The notes under the pieces were generated by a model that ran no database searches, was not told the DNA's origin, and worked only from the letters and a program-made list of their open reading frames with translations. DNA of 64,000 nucleotides from Sapria himalayana (Eukaryota > Streptophyta > Magnoliopsida > Malpighiales > Rafflesiaceae): the NCBI GenBank assembly GCA_029783825.1, contig JAREIK010002049.1, forward strand, positions 265,353 to 329,352, given 5' to 3'. Position numbers and translations under genes: made by a program. Positions within the stretch are counted from its first letter, which is position 1, and each line of letters opens with the position of its first letter. This document shows positions 1 to 13,900 of the stretch, in pieces.

Positions 1-1395
1 AACACTTAGTCATTTGAATTATAAAAGTGCAAAATATGAGATTTAGGATTTAGGGTTTATGGATTAGGGTTTATAGTTTATGGTTTAAGGTTTAGGATTT
101 AAAAGTTTAGGGTTTATGTTTTTTTTCTAAAATACACACTTTATTTTATCATTTAGGCACAAAACTTACAAGAGACTAAAAGTTGACTAATTTAGGCCGG
201 CCTACCAAATCCTATGCACCTTAATGATTCTATGAATAAACTACATAAAAAAACATAATGCCTAATAATTCCAAGCGTATGAATTCCAACTGAAATCACC
301 TGGCATTCCCGAACTTCAGAGTTGGCATTGATCATATGCTGGTGCATCCTTTCCATTCAGATTTGTCCACGCCTTTTGGAGGAACCTTAATGATGCACCA
401 TATTAAACTATGTAAATATAAGATTGTACATTTGTGTGACATGCAGCATCAAGCTTTTGAATATTTCATTGCTATGCAATGGAATACATGTAAAATTGAA
501 TACCCATAAATCTACAAGTCCATATCTACGACACTTTGTCAATTCATTCTAACTTCTGAATTCCACATTCTTTTGCTCCAATGATCCTCAAAAGAGCATC
601 TCTTGGTTAGAATGCTTCCTCCTCGAGCTCCAAGAAGTGGCTGTATGTTGCACCGACAAAATATCAAAAAATATGCATGCATGGTGTGCATGTGTGATGA
701 GGTCCATCATAGTCTAATTATCTACTACGCGTACAACCAAGCTATAATAACTTGTAAACTTACAAAATGCTATAAAGATGGGTCTTCTTCTGCTATCGAG
801 AGTATAGCATCCCGCCTAATGTGTATTTACATAATGCATTAATAGGCCCCACTTAGAGATCCTCATGGGTCCAGTTTCCTTATTGCATGCTACATAGAGA
901 ACAGACAAGATTGTGTGTGTGAGTTTGCATGATCCCGCCTCTACAGGTACATGGTGCATACAAAGTCCAAAATACAAATAAGAATAAAACATAAACTACA
1001 AGTTTCAATCTTTCGCTTTCGTGTGGCTGGTCTGGACTCCATTGCTTAATGGCCCTGCTTGTGATGCTTCGGATTTTGCCGGCTATCCAATTAATCATGT
1101 ATTACCCGCTAATCCTATTGGGCGATGATTGGGTGGCCCTCTATGTTGCCTGATAGGGCTGGTGGGACCCACTCATAGCTACTCCTGGGATTACTCCCGA
1201 CACTTTGGTCGGTCTGGGTCAGTTGTTTGAATATTATCATCCCGGCTAGCTAGTGGGGCCCTCTACAAGCTGGTGGCCCATACTTCTGGCTGCTTCCAGG
1301 ACTTGCTGGCCCCTCTAAATGCTACAACAAATGGACAGATATGTGCACGTTGCACTGTGGTCCATCGCTATGGTGTGTGTGGTGCAGCAGTATCA
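1..1395. repeat. GC-richer low-copy segment, copy 1
   Basis: This stretch is clearly less A+T-rich than the satellite that follows. It reappears inverted at 20041-21221 plus 24581-24842, so it is a duplicated segment and not single-copy DNA. It starts with a telomere-like heptamer block (42-118), continues through ordinary-composition DNA, and ends in a GC-rich part (about 1020-1390) with several GGCCC and GGGCC motifs. The boundary with the satellite falls inside a TTTANNNN octamer block near 1395. The two copies differ by many single-base indels, so no reading frame is shared between them, which argues against coding. The segment probably continues left of the window, because homology is still present at base 1. 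I do not recognise an element family. Confidence 0.75.
42..118 (+). repeat. Degenerate telomere-like heptamer block
   Basis: About eleven consecutive units follow TTTAGGG with substitutions (TTTAGGA, TTTATGG, TTTAAGG, ATTAGGG and others). The 7-bp phase is kept except for one 8-bp unit at 98-105. The match to the Arabidopsis-type plant telomere repeat is clear but degraded, so this is interstitial and not a working telomere. The inverted counterpart is at 24730-24802. Confidence 0.75.
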
Positions 1396-4300
1396 AGGTT
1401 TAAGAGTTTAGTAATTTAAGTATTTAGGTATTTTGGGGTTTATAGGTTTTATTTAAATAATTAAATAAAAAAAATTATTTTTATGATTTTTTCTCATTTT
1501 CAAGGTATAACCATTGAAAATATTATAAATTTTTTAATTTTTTTCAAATGTTAATACAATATTTAATTATAATAATTATAAAATTAAATATCATGTAAAT
1601 TCAATAACTAAATTATATTGGTCGATATTATAATATTGATAATAAAATAGATTAAAAAAAACTATTATTTATAAAGATATTTAATTAAAATATATTTGCA
1701 AAACCTAAATGATCCAAAATAAAATTAAAATATATTACTAAAAAATATATTTTTTATTTTAAATTTTTGATTCTTTTTATAAGCTTATAAATTTTTTTGA
1801 TGAAGATAAATTATGTAAATTATATTTTCTCATTCATAATTTTATTTTGGCCAATTAATATTTCTATAAAAATAAACTAATAAATGATTAAATAATATTG
1901 AAATTACAAGGATACAAATAAAAAATAAGATTTATGATCAATTATTTAGGGCATACTGGTTTAATGGTTTTAAGTATTTAGGAGTTAGGAGTTTAGTGAT
2001 TTAAGTGTTTAGGCCTTTTAGTAGTTTATATGTTTGATTTAAATAATGAAATATAAAAAAAAATTATGTTACAAATTTTTTATCAATTTTGAAGGTTATA
2101 ACCTTTAAATATATTAATTTTTAAATTTTTTTCAAATGTGAATACAATATTTTAGTTATAATAAACTTAATATTTATATCATATAAAGTAAAAATAACAA
2201 TTTTATTGATAGATATTAATAAATAAATCTAAATATAAAATATAATAATGATCAAAAAATAAATTACTAAACTATTATTTATTGATAGATAATTTTATAT
2301 TATTTATAAATAGTTAAACCTTTAAAGATTGTATAAATCTATAAGTATTTAAGGGTTTTGTGGGTTTTGGGGTTTAGGAGTTTAATGATTTAAGTGTTTT
2401 AGGCATTTAGTAGTTTTATATGTTTTATATAAACAAAAAAAATAACAAAATTATTTTTGTGATTTTTATCTCATTTTCAAAGATGATACCTTTAAAAATA
2501 TAATAATTTTAAATTATTTTCAAATGTAAATATAATATTTAGTTATAATAATCTTAATAATTTTATTGATAATATTCTAATAATGATCAAAAAAAAATTA
2601 ATAATATATTATTAATAAGATAGATATCATTTTAAAATATAATTACAAAACCTAAAATGATTTAGAAGCAAGCAAAATATATTAATATATAATAATTTTT
2701 TTTTGAAAATTTTTTTTTATTTTAAAAAGTTTATCTATAATTTTTTGATGAAAATAATTTATATAAATTATTTTTGTCTAACTCAATTTAATTTGTAATT
2801 AATATTTATATATAAATAAACAAATAAATAATTAAAATGAATATTTAAAATTATAATGAAAAAATGAGATTTATTATTTATTATTTACGGATACTATTTT
2901 AATGTAAATTAGATCTGCTCACTAATAATTTTTTTTTGTAATTAATATTTTTATAGAAATAAACTAATAAATAATTAAAATAAAAATTTAAAATTATACT
3001 AAATAAAAATTAAAATAAGATTTATGATTTATTATTAATCTATACGAGTTTAATGGAATAAGTATTTAGAGGTTTTATCATTTAGGAGTTTAGTAATTTA
3101 TGTTTTAGGCTTTTAGTGGTTTTTAGGTTTTATTTAAAAATAAAATAACAAAAAAAATTTATATAATTTGTTATCATTTTCATAGGTTATAACCTTTGAA
3201 AATATAATAATATTTACAATTTTATGAAATGTGAATACAATTTAGTTATAATAATCTTAATAATTATATAATCATATAAATTCAATATAAACAATTTTAT
3301 TGATAGATAATATAATGATCAAAAATTAAATTAATAAACTATTAATAAGTAGAGAGATATTAATTAAAAAACATTTACAAAACGCAAATTGATTCAAAAT
3401 TAAAGTTTAAAAAATATTACTGGATAATAATTTTAATCTTTAAATTTTTACTTCTTTTATAAGCGTATATATTTTTTTATTAAAAATAAATTATTTAAAT
3501 TATATTTGTCGCACTCATACTTTATTTTGTAATAAATATTTCTCTAAAAATAAACTAATAAATAATTAAAATGAATATTTAAAATTATAATAAATAGAAA
3601 TAAAAAATAGATTTATTAATTATTTAGTAGTATATAGCAATTTAATGGTTTATGTATTTAGGCACTACGTGGTTTAGGAGTTTACAGATTTAACTGTTAT
3701 GCATTTAGTGGTTTATTGTTTTTATTTAAGAAAAAAATAAAAAAAAATTATTTTTATTATTTTTTTTCATTTTTTAAGATTATAACCTTTGAAAATATAA
3801 TAATTTTAAATTTTTTTCAAATGAGAATACAATATTTATTTATAATAATCATAATAATATATATCATATAAATTAAATATAAACAATTTTATTGATAGAT
3901 ATTCGAATAATTTTTAAAAAATAAATTAAAATCTATTAGAATAAGATTGATATAACTTAAGATATAATATCAAAACCTAAAATGATTCAAAAGACAACCA
4001 AAATATATCACTAAATAATAATTATTTGTTTTTAAATTTTTATGATTTTTATAAGCTTATCTATTTTTTGATAAAAAAAATTATTAATAAATTATATTTT
4101 TAACTGATAATTTATTTTATAATTAATATATATATAACTAAACAAGCAAAATTAATTTTTTAAATTATAATGAAAACAAATAAAATTGAGATTTATTAAT
4201 TATTATTTAGGGTATACCGATTTAAAGTATTATCTTTATAAGGGTATCGAAATTTTGTAGTTTAGTGATTTAAGTGTTTTAGTCATTTAGTGGTGTAAAT

Positions 4301-7300
4301 GTTTTTATTTAAATAATGAAAATAACAAAAAATAATAATTTTTTTTTTTATTTTTTGACATTTTCAAATGTTATAATCTTAAAAAATATTAAAATTTTTT
4401 TACAAAAGTGAATATTATATTGTTATAATAATAGTTATATTTATATATCAATAAATTCAATATAAACATTTTTATCGAAAATATTCTAATAATGATAACA
4501 AATAAATTAATAATCTATAATTAATAAGATAGATATCAATTAAATATAATTAAAAAACCTAAATTGATTCAGAAACAAAGAAAATTTTATTACTTTATAA
4601 TAATTTATTGTTTTGAAATTTATTTTTCTTTTGAAAAGTTATCTTTTTTTTTGATGAAAAATATTTATATAAATTATATTTGTGTAACTCTAAATTTATT
4701 TTGTTATTAATATTTATATAAAAATAAACAAATAAATATTAAAATGATATTTAAAATTATAATGAAAAAAAAATTATATTTATTCTTTATTATTTAGGGT
4801 ATACCGGTTTAATTAAATTTTATCTTTCTTACTAATAATTTATTTTGTAATTAATATTTCTAAAAAAATAAACTGTTAAATAATTAAAATACAAATTTAA
4901 AATTATAATGTATAAAAATTTAAATGAGATTTATGAATTATTATAAATGTTTTCCAGTTTAATGGTTTAAGTATTTAGAGGTTTTGTCATTTAAAAATTT
5001 AGCACTTTTATGTTCTTAGGCATTTAGTGGTTTATACTTTTATTTAAGCAATGAAATAACAAAAAAATATTTTTGATATTTTTTTCACATTTTCAAAGGT
5101 TACCTTTGAAAATATAATATTTTAAATTTTTTTAAAAATGTGAATACAATATTTAGTAATAATGATCATTATAATTATATATAATATAAACTAAATATAA
5201 ACAATATAATTGATAGATATGATATCAATTATCTAAAAATAAATTAATATGCTATTATTAATATGATTAATATAAATTAAAATATGATTTAAAAACCTAA
5301 AATGATTCAAAACAATGTAAATTTATTACTAAATAATAATTTTGTTTTTTAGTTTTTGCTTCTTTTTAAATACTTATATTTTTTTTTGATGAAAAATAAA
5401 TTATTTAAATTATATTTATATCACTCATAATTTATTTTGTAATTAATATTTCAATATATTATTTAAATTATATTTAAGGTTTACGAGTTTAAAGGTTTGG
5501 TATTTAGGGGTTTCGGGTTTAAGAGTTTAAAGATTTATGTGTTTAGGCATTTAATGGTCTATAAGTTTTATTTAAACAATGATTAATAAAAAATTTATTT
5601 TTGTTATTTTTTATCTTTTTTGAAGAACCTTTGAAAATATAACAATTTTTAAATTTTTTTTATATATGAATACTATATTTAGTTATGATAATCTTAATAA
5701 TTATATATCATGTTAATTCAATATAAACAATTATATTGATAGATATTATATTAATGATCAAAAATAAATTAATAACTATTATTAATAAAAAAGATTTTAT
5801 TTAAAATATATTTGCAAAACGTAAATTTATTCAAAATCAAAATAAAATATATTACTAAATAATAATTTCTTTGATGTTTTGCTTCTTTTTATAAGTTTAT
5901 ATTTTTTTTATTAAAATAAATTATTTAAATTATATTTTTCTTCCTCATAATTTATTTTTAATTTATAATTCTATAAAAATAAACTAATAAAAATTTAAAA
6001 TGAATATTTAAAACTATATTGAATACTAATAAAATAGAGATTTATTATTTATTATTAAGGATATACTAGTTTAATGGTTTAAGTATTTAGGTATTTTGGA
6101 GTTTAGTGATTTAAGTGTTTAGGCCTTTAGTGATTTATAGTTTTTATTTAAATAATGAAAAAATAAAAAAATTAATTTTTTGATTTTTTAAAATTTTTGA
6201 AAGTAATAATCTTTGAAAATATAATAATTTTTAGTTTTTTAAAAATGTGAATATAATATTTAGTATTAATAATCTTAATAATTATATATAATGTAAACTA
6301 AATATAAATAATTTTATTAATTCATATTATAATAATGATCAATAAATAATTAATAAACTATTATTAAATAGAATGATATAAATTAAAATATAATTACAAA
6401 ATTTAAAATGATTCAAAAATAAAATATATTACTAAATAATTTATCATTTTAATAGGTTATAACCTTTGAAAATAAAATAATAAATAAAATTTTTTGAAAA
6501 TGTGAATACAATATTTAGTTATTTTAATTTTAATAATTATATATCATATAATTCAATATAAATAATTTTATTGATAGATAATACAATAATGATCAAAAAT
6601 TAAATTAATAAACTATTAAATAATAAGATAGATATTAATTAAAAATAAATACAAGACCCAAATAGATTCAAGATTAAACTATAATATATTACCGTATAAT
6701 AATTTTTAATTTTAAAATTTTTACTTCTTTTATAAGAGTATATATTTTTTGATTAAAAATAAATTTTTAAATTATATTAGTCACACTCATAATTTATTTC
6801 GTAATAAATATTTTATAAAAATAAACTAATAATAATTAAAATCAATATTTAAAATTATAATAAATAAAATAAAAATTAGATTTATTAATTATTAAATATA
6901 TATGTGGTTTAATGGTTTATGTATTTAAGAGTTTACTGATTTATCATATATGCATTTAGTGGTTTTATGTTTTTTATTTAAAAAATAAAATAACAAAAAT
7001 TTATTTTTGTTATTTTTTGATATTTTCGAAGGTTATAACCTTCGAAAATACAATAAATTTTAAACTTTTTTCTAAAGTGAATACAATCTTTAGTTATAAT
7101 AATCATTATATTTATATATATAATTCAATATAATTTATTTTATTGATAAATATTCTAATAATGATCAAAAAATAAATTAATAATCTATTATTAATAATAT
7201 AGATATCAATTTAAATATAATTATAAAACCTAAAATGATTCACAAGCAAAGCAAAATATATTACTTTATAATAATTTTTTGTTTTAAATTTTTGTTTCTT

Positions 7301-7903
7301 ATAAAAAGTTTATGTATATTTTTTTGATGAAAAATAATTTATATAAATTTTATTTGTCTTGCCCAAATTTTTTCTGTAATTAATATATTTATAAAAATAA
7401 ACAAATAAATAATTAAAATGAATATTTAAAATTATAATGAAAAAAATGAGATTTTTATTTAATATTTAGGGATACCGATTTAATTTAAATTAGATATTTC
7501 TCACTAATAATTTATTTTGTAATTAATATTTCCATAAAAATAAACTGATAAATTTTTAAAATAAAAATTTTAAATTATACCGAATAAAATTTAAAATTAA
7601 ATTTATGATTTATTATTTCTATATACCAGTTTAATGGATTAAGTATTTAGAGGTTTTTTCATTTAGGATTTTAGCAATTTATGTTTTTAGACGTTTAGTG
7701 GTTTTTACGTTTTATTTAAAAAAATAAAATAACAAAAAAATTTTCGATAATTTTTTCACATTTTCATATGTTATAACCTTTTGAAAATATAATAATATTT
7801 AAAATATTTTGAAATGTGAATACAATACTTAGTTATAATAAAATTAATGTATATATGATATAAATTCAATATAAACAATTTTATTGATATATATCATTAT
7901 AAT
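1396..7903 (+). repeat. 590-bp AT-rich satellite, block 1, + orientation
   Basis: Palindrome cores (or degraded versions) lie near 1505, 2095, 2480, 3185, 3775, 4370, 5095, 5625, 6200, 6455, 7035 and 7770. Most intervals are 570-600 bp. About 730 bp is seen where a C unit is fused to A (for example 2880-3185 and 7470-7770), and short intervals mark truncated units. Variant order is: two or three edge units, C, A, B (3630), D (4200), C, A (4940), F (5470), G (6060), a truncated unit, B (6890), C, A (7620). The array starts in the middle of an octamer block at 1396. It ends at an inversion junction near 7903, where a + unit meets a - unit in a different phase. No coding sequence is seen. Confidence 0.85.
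7021..7050. repeat. Perfect 30-bp palindrome with paired substitution
   Basis: The core is GGTTATAACC. Compared with the usual unit (CAAAGG on the left, CCTTTG on the right) this copy reads CGAAGG and CCTTCG. Both arms have changed at mirrored positions, and the 30-bp dyad stays perfect. Confidence 0.9.
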
Positions 7904-10900
7904 TTAATAAATTATTTTTCATCAAAAAATATAGATAAACTTATAAAAAGAAGAAAAAATTTCAAAATAAAAATTTATTATATAGTAATATTATTTTGCT
8001 TTGCTTCTGAATCATTTTAGGTTTCTGTAATTATATTTTAATTGATATCTATCTTATTAATAATAGATTATTAATTTATTATTTGATCATTATTAGAATT
8101 TTATCAATTAAATTATTTATATTGAATTTATATGAAATATAAATATAATGATTATTATAACTAAATATTGAATTCACTTTTGAAAAAAATTTAGAAATTA
8201 TTATATTTTCAAAGGTTAAAACATTTGAAAATATCAAAAAATAATTAAAATAAATTTTTTGTTTATTTATTTTTTAAATAAAACCTATAACCACTAAATG
8301 CATACACAGTTAAATCAGTAAACTCTTAAACCTCTTAATGCATACATACATAAACCATTAAACCGATATATACTACTTAATAATTAATAAATCTAATTTT
8401 TATTTCTATTAATTATATTTCTAAATATTTATTTTAATTATTTATTAGTTTATTTCTATAGAAATATTTATTACAAAATAAATTATGTGTGAGAGAAATA
8501 TTATTTAAAAATTTATTTTTAATCAATAAAAGTATTTACGCTTATAAATAAGTAAAAATTTAAAAATTAAAAATTATTAATAAGTAATATATTTAGCTTT
8601 AATTTTTAATCAATTTGGGATTTGTAAATATTTTGTAATTAATATCTATCTTATTATTAATAGTTTTATTAATTTAATTTTTGATCATTATTATAATATC
8701 TAGTAATAAAATTGTTTCTATTAAATTTATATAATATATAATTATTAATAGTATTATAACTAAATATTATTTCACATTTCAAAAATTGTTAAATATTATT
8801 ATATTTGCAAAGGTTATAACCTATGAAAATGAGAAAAATTACAAATATTTTTTGTTATTTTATTGTTTAAATAAAACATATAAACCACTAAATGCCTGAA
8901 AACATAAATTGCTAAACGCCTAAATGACAAAACCTCTAAATACTTAAACAAGTAAACTTGTATAGATTAATAATAAATCATAAATTTCATTTTGGTTTTT
9001 TTTTTCAGTTTAATTTTAAATTTTTATTTTAATTATTTATCAGTTTATTTTATAGAAATATTAATTTCAAAAAAAATTATTAGTGAGATAGATCTAATTT
9101 AAATTATACCAGTATATCCTAACTAATAAATAATAAATCTCATTTTTTTTTGATTTTAATTTTATATATTCAAATTTAATTATTTATTTGTTTATTTTTA
9201 TATAAATATTAATTACAAAATAAATTATAATTACACAATTATAATTTATATAAATTATTTTTCATCAAAATAATATAGATAAACTTTTTAAAAGAAAAAA
9301 AAATATCAAAACAAAAAATTATTATATAGTAATATATTTTGCTTTGCTTCTAAATCATTTAGGTTTTGTAATTATAATTTAATTGATATCTATCTTATAA
9401 ATAATAGATTAATAAGTTATTTTTTCATCATTATTAGAATATTTATCAATAAAAATGTTCATATTGAATTTATATGATATATAAATATAATGATTATTAT
9501 AACTAAATATTGTATTCACTTTTTGATAAAAATTTTAAAATTATTATATTTTCAAAGGTTATAACCTTTAAACATGTGAAAAAATAAAAAAAAATAATTT
9601 TTTTGTTATTTCTTTTTTTAAATAAAACCTATAGATCATTAAACTCTTACTTACTTAAATCAGTAAGCTCATAAATCCTGAAACCCCTAAATATATTAAC
9701 CTTTTAACATCTATATATTATTAATAAATAATAAATATCATTTTTATTTTTATTTAATATAATTTTAAATATTATTTTTAATTATTTACAGTTTAAGTTT
9801 TTAGAAAAATAAATTTCGAGTGATACAAATATTATTTAAATAATTTATTTTAATAAAAAAAAATAAGCTTAAAAAAGATTGAAAATTTTAAAAATTAAAT
9901 ATTATTATTTAGTAAATTATTTTGATTTGATTTTGAATCATTTTGTGTTATGTAAATATATTTTAATTAATATTAATATTATTAATAATAGTTTTTATTT
10001 AAGTTTTGATCATTATTATAATATCTATCATTAAAATTATTTTTATTGAATTTATATAATATAATTAGTAAGATTAATATAATTATACATGGTATTCACA
10101 TTTGAAAAAATTTTAAAAATTATTTTATTTTTCAAAGGTCATAACCTTTGAAAATCAAAAAAAAATCAAAGATAGAATTTTAAATTTTTATTATATAAAT
10201 AAAACCTATAAACCACTAAATAATAAAACCATTAAGCTGGTATACCATATATAATAAATCTTAAATCTCATTTTAATTTGAATTCATTATAATTTTAAAT
10301 ATATATTTTAATTATTTATTTGTTTATTTTTTATAGAAATTCAATCACAAAATAAATAATGAGCGAGACAACTATAATTTTTAATATTTATTTTTAATAA
10401 AAAAAATATAAGCTTATAAAAAGAAGTACAAATTTAAAAACAAAAATTATTATTTAGTAATATATTTTACTTGATTTGAATTATTATATATAGGTTTTGC
10501 AATTATATTTTAATTGCTATCAATCTTATTAAGAATAGTTTATTAATTTATTATTTGATCATTTTTATAATAACGAACAATAAAATTACTTATATTCAAT
10601 TAAAATGTCTTATAATTATTAAGTTATTATAACTAAATATTATATTTACATTTAAAAAAATTTAAAAATTATTATATTTTCAAAGGTTATAACCTTAAAA
10701 AATGATAAAAAATCACAAAAATATTTTTTATTATTTTATTATTTTAAACTTATAATCCACTAAATGCCTAAACATTTAAATCTCTAGACTCCTAAACCCC
10801 AAAACCCCCTAAATACTTAAACCATTAAACTTATATAATCTAAATAATAAATAATAAATAATAAATCTCATTTTTTTTTGTATTCATTATAATTTTAAAT

Positions 10901-13900
10901 ATTCATTTTAATCATTTTTTAGTTTATTTTTATAGAAATATTAATTACAAAATAAATAATGAGTGAGACATATAATTTAAATAAATTATTTTTTATGAAA
11001 AAAAATATAAGCTTATAAAATGAAACAAAATTTCAAAAATTTAAAATTTTTTTAGTAATATAATTTACTTTTATTTGAATAATTTTGGGTTCTGCAAATT
11101 TTTTTTAATTAATATCTATCTTATTAATAATAGTTTATTAATTTATTTTTCGATCATTATAATAATATATATTATAAAATTTTTTATATTAGATTTAAAT
11201 CAAATATAATTATTAAGATTATTATAACTAATTATTGTATTCATATTTTAGAAAGATTAAAAAATTATTAATCTTCAAATGTTATAACCATTGAATATCA
11301 CGAAAATTCATAAAAATAAATTTTTTGTTATTTCATTTATTAAATAAAACCTATAAACACCTAAATGTGCAAACATATAAATCAATAAACTTCTTAACCC
11401 CAAAACCACAAAAAACTTAAACCATTAAATAGGTATACCCTAAATAAAAAATAATAAATTCTATTTTTTTTAGTATTCATTATAATTTTAAATATTCATT
11501 TCAATTATTTATTAATTTATTTTTATAGAAATATTAATTACAAAATAAATTATTAGTGAGACATATATAATTTAAATAATTTATTTTTCATCAAAAAAAT
11601 ATATATGCTTATAAAATGAAACAAAAATTTTTAAATAAAAAATTATTATTTAGTAATATATCTTATTTTGATTTTGAATCATTTTAAATGCTACAAATAT
11701 ATTTTAATTTATATCATTTTTATTAATACTCGTTTATTAATTTATTTATTGATCATTATTATAATATATATTAATAAAAATATTTATTTTAGTTTACATT
11801 ATATATAATTATTAAGATTATTATAACTAAATATATATATCACATTTTAAAAAATTTAAAATTATTATATTTCAAAGGTTACAACTTCAAAAATTAAAAA
11901 AAATCAAAAAATTAAATTTTTTGTTTTTAATTCTTTAGATAACAAGTATTAAATCACTAAGGTCTAAACACTTAATAACTAAACTCCTGCACCCAAAAAC
12001 ACCTAAATACTTAAACCATTAAACCGGTATATCGTGAAATAAATAATAAATTTCAATTTTATTGGTATCATTATAATTTTAAAAATTATTCTAATTATTT
12101 ATTAGTTTATTATTATAGAATTATAAATTACAAATAAATTATGAGTAAGACAAATTAACTTTAATAATTTATCTATTAATACAAAATATAAAGTTATAAA
12201 AAAGCAAACATTAAAAAAATTATTATTAAGTAATATATTTTACTTTGATTTGAATAAATTTAGATTTGCAAATATATTTTAAATAATATCGTCTTATTAA
12301 TAATAGTTTATTAATTTTTTTTGATCATTATTATAATATCTAGCAATGTAATTATTTATATTGAATTTAAATGACTTATAATTATTAAGATTATTATAAC
12401 TAATATTATATTTACAATTGAAAAAATTTAAAAATATTATATTTTCAAGGTTATAAACACCAAAAATTAAAAAAATAATAAAATAAAATTTTTTTTATAT
12501 CATTGTTTAAATAAAACGTATAAACCACTAAATGCCTAAACACTTAAACCTCAAAGCTCCAAAACACAAAATTCCATTAATACTTAAACCTTTAAACTCG
12601 TAACCCTTAAATATAATTTAAATAATTTATTAAAATATTAATTACAAAATAAATTATGAGTGATACAAATATAATTTAAATAATTTATTTTTCATCAAAA
12701 AAAAATTTAAGCTTATAAAAAGAAGCAAAAACAAAAAAAAAATTCTTATTTTTTAATAAATTTTACTTGGATTTTGAATATATTTTGGTTTTGCAATTAT
12801 ATTTTAATTTATATCTATCTATTTATATAGCATATTAATTTATTTTTTAATAATTGATATCATATCTATCAATAAAATTGTTTATATTTAGTTTATATTA
12901 TATATAATTATAATGATTATTATTACTAAATATTTTATTCACATTTTTAAAAAATTTTAAAATTATTATATTTTCTAAGGTTATAAACTTTGAAATTGTG
13001 AAAAATATCAAAAATAATTTTTTTTGTTATTTCATTGTTTAAATAAAACCTATAAACCACTAAATGCCTAAAAACATAAATCGTTAAAGTCATAAACGAA
13101 AAACCCTCTAAATATTTAAAATATTAAACTGGTATACATTAAAAATAATTCATAAGTCTCTTTTTAATTTTTATTTAGTATAATTTTAAATTTTTATTTT
13201 AATTATTTATCAGTTTATTTTTATAGAAATATTAATTACAAAATAAATTATTATTGAGACAGATCTAATTTAATACTTGTACTTTTCTCAAAAAAATATA
13301 TATCATTAAAAAGGTTGCAAAATTTTAAAAACAAAAATTTATTATTTAGTAATATATTTTATTTTTATTTTGAATTATTTTAGATTTTGCAATTATATTT
13401 AATTTATATCATTCTTATTAATAATAGTTTATTAATTTTTATTGACATTTTATAATATCTATTAATAAAAATATTTATATGGGTTTACATTATATATAAT
13501 TATTTAGATATAATTACTAATATTATATTCACATTTAAAAAAATTAAAAATTATTATAATTTCAAAGGTTATAACATTGAAAAATTAAAAAAAAAATCAA
13601 ACAAAATCAAAAAATTAAATTTTTTATTTATTCATTCTTTAAATAAAATCTATAAATCATTAAAGGCCTAAACACTTAATTCACTAAACCCCAAAACACC
13701 TAAAAACTTAAACCATTAAGCTAGTATATCCTGAATAATAATAATAAATCTTTATTTTAGTTGAATTCATTATAATTTTAAATATTTCATTTTAATTATT
13801 TATAGTTTATTTTTATAGAATTATAAATTAAAATTAAATATGAGGAAGACAAATATAATTTAAATAATTTACTTTTATTAATAAAAATATAAACTTATAA

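Noticed and set aside
42..118. A true telomere
   Set aside because: The units are degenerate, the block is only about 77 bp, and it is followed by ordinary sequence on both sides of the duplicated copy.
603..1098. Open frames of 79 codons (+, 603-842) and 72 codons (-, 880-1098) in the GC-richer segment
   Set aside because: The inverted copy at 20041-21221 breaks both frames by single-base indels, no domain is recognisable, and codon choice looks random.
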